A DNA stretch of 64,000 bases from Strigops habroptila. Lineage: Eukaryota > Chordata > Aves > Psittaciformes > Psittacidae. Under the pieces are notes generated by a model. The model was not told the origin of the DNA. It worked only from the letters and a program-made list of their open reading frames with translations, and searched no databases. Position 1 is the first letter of the stretch, and the number at the start of each line of letters is the position of its first letter. This document shows positions 1 to 11,060 of this stretch, piece after piece. The translations under genes and the position numbers were made by a program. The stretch is from NCBI RefSeq assembly GCF_004027225.2, contig NC_044282.2:48452576-48516575 (forward strand), in the 5' to 3' direction.

Positions 1-815
1 CTGAGGGCATGGATTTCTTACTGAAGGAAATTTCATTTCATATACTCACACAGAAAAATGCTATTTGAAATAGAAGACAGACGAATTGATTTGTCCCAAT
101 GGAAAATAATTGTGACCCCACCGGGGTCACCCAACCCCCCCCACCCCCCCAGTTTACATTTCTGCCTTAGGCGTGCCCTTTTCCTGGACTATTTCCACGT
201 CGCACAGCAAACTTCAGCTTCACCAAAGGCTGGTTTTACGGGGCGGGGAAGGGGGTGATGTGAGAGGATGGGGACTGGGTGCCTGGCAGCGCGCACAAAG
301 GCAGGTACTTTGGCAAGGGACACGCTAGGATTACGCGGCGCAAAAGCAAACGATGTAAACGATGCTGGGCGATAAATAAAAAAAGGCGCTTTCCTCCCCA
401 GGTCAGATCTTTCCAGAGACGTTTCTCACTTGCCCCAAAATAAGCTGTACCTAAAGGGAGAGCGCTGCCTCCCGGCGCAGTGTCGGTCCCGTGTGTGCTT
501 CTCGAACAGCCCCGGGGCCGAGGGCCTACTCCCCGCCGGCGGGGCCTCCCCTCCGCTGCCCGGCGTCCCTCGCCGGCGGCCCGGCCGGGGGCGTGGAAAG
601 GCGCCGCCCCCCAACACCCCCGGGGAATCAGCCTCCGTCCTCCCCTAGGAAAGCTCCTCCAGGACGCGGGAGCCTTTTCCTTCCTTCCTTCCCTTCCTTC
701 CTTCTCCCCCTTCCCTCCCTCCCTCCCGCCCGCCCGAGGCGAGGGCAGCGCTCCCTTTGTTACCCCGCCAAGCGCTTTCCCCCGCGGCGCAGCGCGGCCC
801 GGCCGCCCCCCTCAC
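1..815 (-). other. ROCK2 intron 1, 5' part
   Basis: This begins at the GTGAGG donor at 815 and runs off the window. It holds a CT-rich tract at 673-727, a GC-rich CpG-island shoulder from about 480, and long C runs at 135-150 next to a short inverted repeat. The reading frames here do not resemble any family and come from high GC content. Confidence 0.75.
673..727. repeat. Polypyrimidine CTTC/CCCT tract
   Basis: About 55 bases contain only C and T on the plus strand, built of CTTC and CCCT units. It is purine-rich on the transcribed ROCK2 strand, close to the exon 1 donor. Confidence 0.85.
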
Positions 816-965
816 CAGCAGGCTCTCCACGTTGACCGGGGAGCGCGGGTCGCGGATCATGGACTCCAGCTTCCTCTGGCGGCCCTCGAGCATCCCCGCC
901 GCCGACTCCGGCGCCTCCGCCGCGAGGGGAGCCGCCGACATCTTCCCCGCCGGCTGCTGGCTCAT
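816..965 (-). CDS. ROCK2: ROCK2 first coding exon (Rho-associated kinase 2, N-terminus only)
   Basis: This exon encodes the first 50 residues of a Rho-associated coiled-coil kinase. ROCK2 phosphorylates myosin light chain, the myosin phosphatase subunit and LIM kinases downstream of RhoA in the cytoplasm. Visible are a start at 965, a short low-complexity Ala/Pro/Glu segment, then a block reading RQRKLESMIRDPRSPVNVES and ending in Leu-Leu. That block matches the ROCK2 N-terminus; ROCK1 differs clearly here. The exon ends in phase 0 at a GTGAGG donor (815-810). The start is supported by A at -3 and an in-frame TAG 15 bases upstream (980-978). Kinase, coiled-coil, PH and C1 parts lie outside the window, below position 1. 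The gene is transcribed away from E2F6, on the same strand, as in mammals. Confidence 0.9.
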
Positions 966-1799
966 CCTCCGGCCCGCCTAGCGGCGGCGGGAGACCGTCC
1001 CCCGCTGCCGGGGAGGAGGGGACTGAGCGGGGCCGCCCGGCGCGGGGCCTAGCGCGGCGGATAGGCCGGGGAAGAGCGGGGGCCGCGGCGGGCCGGGCCT
1101 GGGCAGAGAGGCGGGAGCGGAAGGCAGCGCGCCGCCGTTGGCCGCCCCGCGGCCGCCCGGGCATGAAGGGCGCGGGGAAGCGACCGCTGCTCCGCCCGGG
1201 CGCGGGGAGAGGGAGGAGCGAGATGGGAGGGAGCGCTTCCCGCCGTGCCTCCGCCTCTCCCCGTGCTCGGGGCGTCCCTCAGCGGTCTCCGGCTCACTGC
1301 CCGCTCCCTGCTGCCGGCCGGGCCATCACACGGGCTGCGCGCCCGCTCCGAGGGCGGAGGGAAGGAGGTGGGGAGGGAAGGGGAACGCGACGGCCGGCTC
1401 AGACTCCGACTCCCTGTGCTCCGCCTCGTCTGCTGCTCGGGCGGGAGCTGACAGCCCCGCCGGCCTGGCCCGCCCCCTGCCTGCCTCGAGTCGACCCGAT
1501 GCGGCCCGGCCTCTTCATCCCCCGGCCTCCCTTACCCACAAGGCCGCTCTGCGAGCGGCGGCGCATAGCTCAGTGCTCACTCACCGCCTAACTATAACCC
1601 TGAGCTCAGCGCCCCGTGGCCGAGGCGAGGCCGGGGGCCGCCCTGCAGCGTTCAGCCCGCCGCGGCTGCAGCACCGAGGTGACCGACCGCTCCGCCGGCC
1701 CCCGAAGCAGCTGCTGCGGGCAAGGCCCGGCGGAGGGGCCGGGCCTGGGCACAGCAGCTGGAGAGGGAAGGGGCTGCGTGGGGCTGGGTGAGTTTGGCT

Positions 1800-4700
1800 G
1801 AGACCTCATCCTGCCCGCGTAGTGTGAAGCACTCCAAAACCAACCCCAGAACACTTGAGAAAGTGGGTGAGCAGTGTTTCAGCAGTGGTCAAGGCATGTA
1901 CTAGAGGGAGGATGGAGAGCTAGCAGATGGGAGCTGTACAAGAGAAGATTCAGACCTCCCTCGATCACGCTGAGGAAGACGGATGTCCACCTGGTGTGCT
2001 GGATGTGGTTACAGCCACCTTGCCACGCTTGGCGGGCATTTTGAGGGGGCAGGATGCTCTTTACAAACCCAGGCAAGAGCAGGCTGTAGCTGGGAAAGTG
2101 CAGTTGACAGCCTGTTGTGGCTGCAGGGATGGAGGAGGTGAGTGGGATGTCAGGGATGCTCCATGGGACAACATTGTGGCTGAACTGTGGTTCCAGCAGC
2201 TCAGAGGTGAGGCTGACATGACTGAGCAGTATGACAGGGACATGGAAGTGCCATCCCCAGAGGTGGAGGGACCTCCAGGAGGAAAGGTTAACGTTTTAGT
2301 TTTATTGTGTTGACTTTCAACTGGTAGTTGGATGTCAGCTGATGTCAGAAAAATGGGCTGATATTTTAACTTGAAAGGAAGAGGAGAGGGAGTCAAAGAG
2401 AAGTAAATGTGTGAGTCACTTGCATGGTTTTGAGTGAGATCACTTTCTGATATTCTGAGTCAGGCCCATGGCGCTGAACAGCCCCCAGCTCGAGGGTAGA
2501 TCAGGTCTGAGCATCAGCCCAAACCCTGTAACTGGATTCTGGTTTCTAGTCCACAGAATAAAAATCCCCAAACCTGACACGAACACACACACACGCACAC
2601 ACGTGAATGTTTTGAGAAGTCAGGTAGGACGTTGTGACTCACACTTCTTTCAGTGCACCACGTTGAGTTTGTGAGTTTTCTGGTGAAAATCTGCTTGGGA
2701 GAGGCACTGTTTATTTATATCATAGGATTACATCATCTCCCAAACAGATTAGGATCTGCTTTACTGCAACACCACCAAAAAGAAACATAATTTGCTCAAG
2801 CAGTTTACATTGCAATGAGATAAAAGTAGGTGCAACAACTTGTAGGATTGCTACTAGGATTAGGATGTGAAGTTACACGGCCTGGAATGTCAAGCATTAA
2901 AAGCTCTAAATTAGCTAAAAGACCAGGATTTCTTCACATGCAGACTGCTCACTGGCTAACTTCGAAGTGGCACAGCAGAAATGGTTTGGGGCTTTTTTTA
3001 AGAAGGTATTTAAAATGGGTTTGGACAAGAGGCCAAGCTTGAGGAGTGTGTCTCCAGTGAGCACTAAGGAGCTCATGCTGGGTTCTGCTCATGTCGACAG
3101 CAATTTTTGGGGCCATTTCAATGAGCTTTGAGTCAAGTACTAGGTGATGTGAAGATCTAAGTTCTCTTCCCAGTTTCCCCTTTTCTACAGACAAGCTGCT
3201 TCTCTTTTCCTAATTTTTCTTGTCTAGAAAATAAGCTTTGTAAAAACTAATATTTATCTAGCTTGTGTGATTTAGTGACATTGTTCAGGGTGCTGTTTAG
3301 ACAAAGGTAACAGAAATTCTTAAATAAGCATAACAGCCCTTTTTACATACAAAAAAAAATTGTGATTGTGACTTCAAAAGCAAGTGTATAAAAGCAGTAA
3401 CTTCTTGAAATTCTTGCCCAATAGATCTGTTCCTCCAGCCTTCAGGACATACCTGTTTGCTGATGAAACAAATTTTACTCTGTTATAGGGACAAACTGAC
3501 AGCAGCGATCAGCTGAATTCCTTTGTATGACACAAATGCTCAACAAAATCATCAGCAGAAGCTTTATTACTGGTTATAAGTGATAAGTGGCAAAAAGAGC
3601 ACCTAGAAAGTCAGATCCTTCCCTGAATATTTGCAAAACCACTGTTAGCATGTCCTAAAGGAAAAATAACCCCACCTTCTGTAGTCTTTCTACAGTTCTA
3701 CCTTTTCTGCCTGTAGTGGCATATATTTTTAGGGTAACCCCTATCCCTAACAGTGACCATCTAAGAAAAACTGTTTTTACTTGATCGCGTGTGGTAGTTT
3801 TAAAGTCTGATGCAGTGCATTGTCGAATGGTATTTACCATGTTTTGTAAGGCAAAGTCCAAGCTTTACACCAATGTGCAAGCTGCAGCTGTAAGCCCATG
3901 AGTCCACAGTTGGGTCCTTCACCTTTCGCTCTCCTCCCTTTCCATTTAAATGGAAATGCCATTTTACTCTTTAGGTGTCTGCAGTCCAAATATGTCTTGG
4001 GTGTCCCGAGGCCGTCAGGAATTTGCTGTTGGCCATTTTCAGAACTTGCTGCATTTGTATGACCAGATTTGTAGGAAGTTAGTAAACTGGGCTTATTGGT
4101 TAAAAGTCATCAGCTTTAGGGTATTCTAAAGGGATCAAGCCTTCTCAGGAAGAAGAGGGATTTGTCTCAGAACCTCAGGCATGCTTTCACTACTAGCTGT
4201 TGCAGAAGGGGGGAAAGGAGAGAAACTACCCATCCGTTTTAGGAGAAGGGGCTGCTACGTTTTTAGTACTTGCTGCTGGCTCGTTAAGGCTTTTGTAGAT
4301 GTTCTTCTTAGGCTCCCGCTTTCTGCAGGTGTTTTATAGAGACCATAAGAGCACTACTGATGGGGAAGTTAATTCTACTAATTGGTAAACCTAAAATTTG
4401 GGATTAGCATCTCATGTAGATCTAGTCCATTTTTGTGTTTAGCATATTGGAAAACAGAAGCATGGAAAAGTGAATTGCCAGTGATCTCATGGACGATCTC
4501 TACCTGGAGACATGAAGTGACTCTCATCCTGAATGAGAACCAAATTGTGACAGCAGAGTAAGAGGACAAAAAGACAGATTGTCCAAGCAAATACACAGTC
4601 TTTGAAAGCTGCCAAAATTAAGCCATGACAAACTGCTATGCGCAAAGGTACATAACTATCGTCCTGCCCTACTGCAGGATGACGCACTGATGTTTGAATA

Positions 4701-7700
4701 TCAGTCACAGCTGATCATTGTTGTTGTGATGGAAACAGGAGAAGAGGTGGTTTTTTTAAATAATGAGACTTTGGAGGTTGTAGCTGAAGTTTGTCATTCT
4801 ACCTCCAGAAAATAATTTACTTCACTGGCATAAGGGTTTCTTTATTTTCATATTCATGAATATGAAGTAGGGACAGAAAAGAATATAAGTTTATTGTGGT
4901 GGTGGGTTTTGTTTTTGGTTTTGGTTTTTTTTAATTTTGCTTTCTCATGTGCTAGTGTTTAATCAGTCTAAGGGTTAGTAAATTGTTTTTTCTGGATTAA
5001 AAATAACTCCCTTTTATTTTCGGTTAATGAAAACAGACGGGAAGAAAGGTACATGACTTCTGTATCTGGGAGATACAAAAGCGCATGTTTTTAAAGGAGT
5101 CACAAAGTCAGCCATACTCATCAACATCGCTGATTTTCTGATTCTAGTGTTGTCTTGGTGCAAATACTATAGTTATGCAAAGTCCACAAGAAACCACTGT
5201 TCAACAGTCTTCCATTTAATTCATAGTACAGCATCTGTTGCATTGCGACTACCGGCTTTAAATACAAGCAGCTTTTCCAACCCCATTATTTCCAAACCAG
5301 TCCTCTGTAAGAACAACACTACCACATCAATCACTAGCACAGGCCAGCTATAAAATTACAAACCCACTCAGCCATCTGTATAATTAAATGCAAACCAAAC
5401 TAATCAAGTGGATGTTAAAGGAATTATCTTCATATGGTAAACTTTATAGATAAAGGCCTACATCTACTGTTCGTACTTGGGAAGGAATATATTTTTGTCC
5501 CCATTAGGTATACCAGATATCATTGCTTCCTGCTCTTTCAAACAGCATGACAGCTGATCAATGCAGAACTGTTAGTTGATGCTGTCTGTGCTGTGTTGAA
5601 TTCAGTGTCTTAAACACAAATACCAGAGGATCAAAGAAGAAGAGGAGGTGTGAAAAGTGGCTGCGTAATGCCTGGGTGTGTCCTGATAATTCAGGACTTG
5701 GTCTTTGCCTGTTTTTTAATTGGTTATATAATTCTCCCCAGCTAACTAACATTTCGTGTGTTAATAAGGCAGTTTTCATAATTTCTTGGATGCATTGGGA
5801 AGACAGAAGTGAAACTGCAAATCTAGGTTAATTAAAATGCTTACGTGATGTTGATGTGCCAGATTCTCTGCTGCAAGTCTCAGGAGGAAAGTTGCAGTAA
5901 GCATAGCTTGGAGAGTAAAGACAAAGTGACCTCAAGTTTTCCTTTGCTGCTTTCTGCATTTAGGTGAAGTTTAGGGCTTTGATGCCCATAGGGATAAGTT
6001 GCAGTGTTTCAAAGGGCTGCTCTGATTTGTGAAATCCTCCCTGTCATGCTGCAGTAACGCTGCTTATACCTCACAGTACCTGGGAGCAGAGGAAGGTTTC
6101 TGCCACTCTTACTTCTGCTGTGAGCATTATCTCAGCACTTCCTTTACGTGACAAATTGTAAAGGTTGCAAAATTGGAAGTGTGCAGGGGACAAAGCTGCT
6201 GGTCCCTTGGAAGTGCTGGCCATAGCTTCTCAGAGCTGTTTCTGCCTCCTTTTAATTCTGACAAGGGGACAAAGGACTGATTCAGTCCTGTCACTTGCAC
6301 GCCTGTAATACTTACCTTTTCCAGTGAATGTGTATCCATGTGAACATAAGCATTTCTTATTTAAGATCAAACATTTAAACACCTTCTTCCTAAAATGGCT
6401 CCCAAAGTTCAGAATTGAGCAAATAAGTTCTTTATAGAAAACCTGAGGAGAATCAGACATGTTAGAAGGGAGTGCCCAACTGTGTACCGAAGAAAACTTT
6501 TTATAAGAAATGCACTCAAATCCCTAGTTTTCCCAGATGATAGATAGTCTGAAGAATTATGTCCATCCTGATCCGAGAACATACATATTCTCCTTTCTGC
6601 ATCCTGTGGCAATTCATGCTGCATATTCCACCTCCAAATAAAGTTCCTAGCCATTATCTTGCAAGTTTGTGTGTGGTTTTGCCTCTTTAGGGATGCATTC
6701 TGCTGAAGCAGTCTTTATGCAGTAAAAATGCATCAAGAAGAAGATGAAGAGGCCAGGAGGAAAAGATTCTCTAGCCTATTGATGAGAACATTCAGCAGGA
6801 TGGAGGCAGGGAGGTAGATAGCAAAACCTTCACAGTTAGGTGGCTACTGGCAGGAGTATTTTTGGATTGCAGTCTTGGATTTTGATGTGAGAACCATTGT
6901 AGGCATCTAATAAATCTTTCTGTTGATCTGGCCTTTAGCCATAAGTATTGTGGAACTGGCTTGGAAAGTGACAGTAAAACCCTGGGCACCAAACACTCCC
7001 TGCAATTAGGGGGGAAATGCCAGTAGAAAATGACTTGCATGGAATGGGCTAAATAAAGATGATCCGTGCTGTAGTTCTGTGTGCATCTCTGAATACCCAC
7101 ATTATGTGTCTCTGTATTAGCACTGTCATTCCTATGATCTGCTTTTCGTCAAGACTTAGCTACTGTTAATTGTGGGGAAGACAAGCCAGTCTAGCTGTTA
7201 CTGGGGTGTAAAAAACTATGGTAGCTGTGCCTGCTCTTGGGGAACTTGCAGAGGCTGTAAAATAAGAATAAGAACAATTGTGAGTGCACTAGCAAAGATG
7301 TAGCTTTGCAGATAAGAGTTTACACTCTTGGAGAAATTACATCTTTTTGTATTTAAACAACATCAGAATTATGATGCAGCAAAGTAAACAGTTGGCACAG
7401 AGAGGGACAAAAGAAGGAAAAAAGAAGAATATCCAGGAACCCTATCTTTTTTCTTCCTGTTTGGAAAAAATACCATTTTCCTAGTTCTCATTTTGTCCAA
7501 CAAGAAGGACAGTTACGTTCAACAACTGTTATTACTAGACTTGACTCTCAAATAGTAAATGGGACCACTGTGTGAAGACACTAGCATAGAGATGATCTCA
7601 GTTTTGCCCCAGTCCAAATGTATGCTTCATCTAGGCTTTGGTGATGGGTGATGATATTAAAACAAGGTACTGAATGGAATAAGCAGAAGGTAAGGAAAAT

Positions 7701-8260
7701 TAAAATTGCCATAGAAATGGTAATTACAACCAAATAGAAAAAAAAAAGAGAAGATTTTAGTAAATTTGGTATCAGATAAGCATCAGAATTCTGAAATTAC
7801 TAAGTCTACATCTTCATTTCAGTAACAACTGATGTTCAAATGAGTTACTATTACCAGGATGATGCCGTATGATTGAAAATAGTAAGTATGATCTGTATCC
7901 TAAAAGGAGACAAATATGACAGTTCCAAACTCCTCCTGTGACCTCGGTAACATACAATGTTTAAAAGCACATTACTGGCAAATGACAAAGATACGGAAGA
8001 AAATAGCAAACAGTCTAAATGTACATCATGCTGGACTAATCACAGCTATAAAATAATGGGGGGGAAAGTGTCTCTGATCTCATTTACCTTGTCTTCAGCA
8101 AATAATGTGATATGATAAGGCTGGAGTTAGTGGGAATAACTAAGGGAAATTTTAATGTACATTCTTTGTAGGATCCATCTATGAAGCATTCCAGAGGGTA
8201 ACATACTATTCCTAGACTACAAAGAGCCAACTATAGGTAGGACAGCAGTGCCTGATGGGG
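1800..8260. other. Intergenic DNA upstream of ROCK2, no recognisable gene
   Basis: This is moderately AT-rich sequence without a recognisable coding exon. A 128-codon plus-strand open frame at 1927-2313 resembles nothing I know. A short CA repeat lies at about 2583-2605. A perfect 20-base palindrome is at 4847-4866. Nothing else stands out. Confidence 0.6.
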
Positions 8261-8309
8261 TGAAATAGAAGGGTACTAGTTGAATCCTTGAAGATTTGGA
8301 TTGGAAGGA

Positions 8310-8650
8310 ATGACAAGGACCAGTCTTGGTCCATCTTGTTTAACATTTTGAAATTGGAGCCTTTTTGTTTAGCAGCATGAAATCAGGGAGCATGCTGCTG
8401 ATTCACACCAAGTCAGAAGACAACATCAACAGAGGGTTGAGGATTGAGATATTGCTTGGAAGATCTGGATTATCTCAATGTCAGGAATGATAGAAATAGG
8501 ATGTAAGTAAATGGTACAGCCAATAGAGGGATGTGCCCTTGGGGACTAGGAAGAAATTCTGATATAACGTGGGAACTTGCCATTTGGAAACAGCTGAGGA
8601 GAAGTACTTCAGGCTTCCATTAGTTGATGGAAATGCGGAGTTAAAAAGGG
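8310..8650 (+). mobile_element. Very old CR1-like LINE remnant
   Basis: Short patches resemble the reverse transcriptase and its downstream region in CR1 elements. They include a stretch like the 'GPVL..LFN' codons near 8318-8345, and a segment near 8530-8620 like the 'GTNKKN..YK..GNLPVGN..EEK' part of ancient CR1. Reading frames are destroyed. The call rests on scattered similarity only, and the ends are uncertain. Confidence 0.4.
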
Positions 8651-8893
8651 TAAATGGTACTGTAAAAATTAACAAAAGATACTCAAATAAGATGGGGTAA
8701 GGGCAAGATCAAGTAAAAACACTGCTGGGACATAAATAGTTCTGCTTATCGCTCATCTGTATTGAAGAAGAGGAACTGAAACTGGGGATTGGGCAAAGGA
8801 ACAAGGCAACCTGTTTTATGTGAATTTGCCAAGTCCAGCAGAGGGGTGACTGAGGATGTGTTGGTGTTGGTAGATAGCCAAGAAAGTCCACAC

Positions 8894-8933
8894 CAAGAAG
8901 ACTAAGAGCTCTGCAAGAAGACTAAGAGCTCTG
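8894..8933. repeat. Perfect 20-base tandem duplication
   Basis: The unit CAAGAAGACTAAGAGCTCTG occurs twice back to back (8894-8913 and 8914-8933) with no mismatch. This suggests a recent slippage or duplication event. Confidence 0.9.
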
Positions 8934-9832
8934 AACATTACAGAACAGTGCTGGCAGACATATGCATGTAAAGTGCAATGGAAAAACTTAGATGAGAAAG
9001 AAGTTTCTAGATATAAATGCTGGGGGTTTGTACAACCTTCATCCAAGTAAAAGCAGGAAGAAAATAACTACCTGTGGGGTGGTCAGTGCGTTTTGAAAGG
9101 GCTGTACATGTGGGGACTGGCATCGTAGGGACAGGAGTTGGAAGCCCTCAGCATCGTTTCCAGTTCTTTGTTGGTGTGGCTGCAGACATAATGGTTTGTA
9201 AGAAGCATCGTGCAGGCTGGATGAAAGTGAAACCAAACTATTTCATGACCAGCTAAAGACTTTGTGGAGGTTGCATTTTAGTTTAAAACCCACGGTGAAT
9301 ATAAGAGAGGTGGTCTCTTATTTCAATCTCATAGCATGGACATACGTAGAATAAGGAAATTCTACTTTTGTCCAAGGGAATTTGAAGCACAATTCTGCTT
9401 CTTAGGAAGCTCTCAAAGGACTGGGGATCCCAGAAGTGGGAGAAAGGGGAAATTCTTCCTCGTATTGAAGCTGTTGCCCTGCACAAAGGCACCAAGTTCG
9501 TTGGGTCAGTGAGGAGGAGCATGAGAATCAGGGCTTCTCACCCTGGGAACCAGCATGCTCCTTTGGGAGGTGTGTCCCCATCCCTCTCCGTCTGGACAAA
9601 ATCAAAGTGGTAACAGGAAGGATTGAGTGTAGCCTGCCTCAAAACAGCCTCTGCTATGGGGTCTCTGCTACCTAAGTAAATGCTCTGATCATTGAGCTGT
9701 TGGGTTATTGGGGACTTTCCTCCAACAGAGTTTATCCCCTCGTTTTTTTTTCCCAGCCAAAACTATTCAGCAAATTTGAAGCAAATAGTTTAGACATGAC
9801 TGAAACCACATTTCCCAGGGAATTAACTATTT

Positions 9833-9848
9833 AAATAAATAAATAAAT
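9833..9848. repeat. AAAT microsatellite
   Basis: Four AAAT units lie in an AT-rich context. Confidence 0.85.
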
Positions 9849-10284
9849 CATCCAACTCTAGCTATTACCACTTTTAAAGTCAATGCTGCTTCTTTTCCAC
9901 CTAAATTAAAACACATTTTTATCTAAGTATAAGAGTTCAACCCATCTACCCAGCCAGGGTAATAAATTAGGGCTCATTGCTTATGCTGTTCTGGGGCATG
10001 CAAGGCCTATTATAGGACATACAAATAATGCTTATTTCTTCAGCTTGCCAATTTTTTCCTCTCTTTGTAGCTCCTTTCATCCCATCAGTTCCAAGTTGGT
10101 CCCTGTAGGAGGGGGGACTCTGCACTATTAAATTTTCATCCTTTTCAGGTCAACTAATTCAGAACAAATAAAAAAATTAAAAAGAAGTACTTTTGCCACA
10201 GAGCATACTGCTAACGTGTTGATAGTTTGAATAGATGATGCCATGCCACAAGATACAAGCTAAACCAGAGGAAACAAAAATAAA

Positions 10285-10372
10285 AAGGGGGGTCCCTGCC
10301 AATGGCAGGGGGGTTAGAACTAGATGATCTTAAGGTCCTTCCCAACCCTAACCATTCTATGATTCTATGATT
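10285..10372 (+). mobile_element. CR1 LINE 3' end fragment
   Basis: This is a 5'-truncated copy of the CR1 3' untranslated end. It shows the 'GGGTTAGAACTAGATGATCT' stretch, then 'AAGGTCCTTCCCAACCC', and ends in the repeated ATTCTATG tail typical of avian CR1. Confidence 0.85.
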
Positions 10373-10961
10373 TCTATATCTAGCTATAGTTGATAAAAGT
10401 GTAGGAAATGTTACAGTAGAACAGAATTCCAGCTCAGAACCAAGCGCTGGATGTGACACTGTCTGCAAAGCAGCACCATGAACAGAGATTTCACTACAGA
10501 AAAGAACAAAATTGGTTTTTTTCAGAATTTTCTGAGCAGCTGCCTGAGATTCCCCCATGACATGTATCGCAGGCAGGCAGCTGCAGAGCTCACAGAGGCT
10601 GGTACCACCATGGCCTAAACCCCCTGGTCTTCCAAGACTAGGGGAAGCTCTTGAACTTGGGCTGTCAGAAAGTCTTGGATGGGTCATATCTGATGTGCTG
10701 GAAGGAAAGCAGCAGCTAGGGAGCTGGGGGGAAACCGGTTGCTTTCCACCAGATTGGAATTTGATGGTGGAGAACTGTTCAACCAGAAGTTTTCTGATCA
10801 GCTCACTTGGACTGTATGGTGTGCCAGCATTGTGCTGCATCCTTCGGGATTGGTAGTTTCCAAATATTTTCCCTAGGCCATGGTGAGCAGCCCTTTGATA
10901 CATTCTTTACAGCATTTTCAATTCCTGTTCGATGCCAAGTGTAATTTGCAGCTGGTCAGAG

Positions 10962-11060
10962 ATGTAGTTGAAGATGTCCCTGCTCATTGCAGGGGGTTGG
11001 ACTAGATGACCTTTGAAGGTCCCTTCCAACCCAAACCATTCTGATTCTAGGATTCTATGC
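10962..11060 (+). mobile_element. CR1 LINE 3' end fragment
   Basis: This is a second short CR1 3' end in the same orientation as the one at 10.3 kb. It reads 'GTTGAAGATGTCCCTGCTCA', then 'TTGGACTAGATGACC', then 'CCTTCCAACCC' and a degenerate ATTCT tail. It closely matches the 3' end of the longer CR1 at 58.6 kb, so both derive from related subfamilies. Confidence 0.88.

Larger units (their letters stand above)
480..1795 (-). promoter_or_regulatory. CpG island and promoter region of ROCK2
   Basis: This is a very GC- and CpG-rich block spanning ROCK2 exon 1, its 5' untranslated region and upstream sequence, with abrupt transition to AT-rich DNA on both sides. It fits a broad housekeeping-type promoter. 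No TATA box is obvious, and the transcription start cannot be placed exactly. It is likely between about 1000 and 1300. Many overlapping open frames occur on both strands but are compositional artefacts. On the plus strand a strong donor-like GTGAGT lies at 1788-1793, which would suit a divergent noncoding transcript. Confidence 0.75.

Noticed and set aside
480-1791. Several long overlapping open frames in the ROCK2 CpG island (for example 480-1052 and 1138-1791, plus)
   Set aside because: High GC lowers stop-codon frequency; the translations are Arg/Pro/Ala-rich without domains, and the real exon lies on the minus strand at 816-965.
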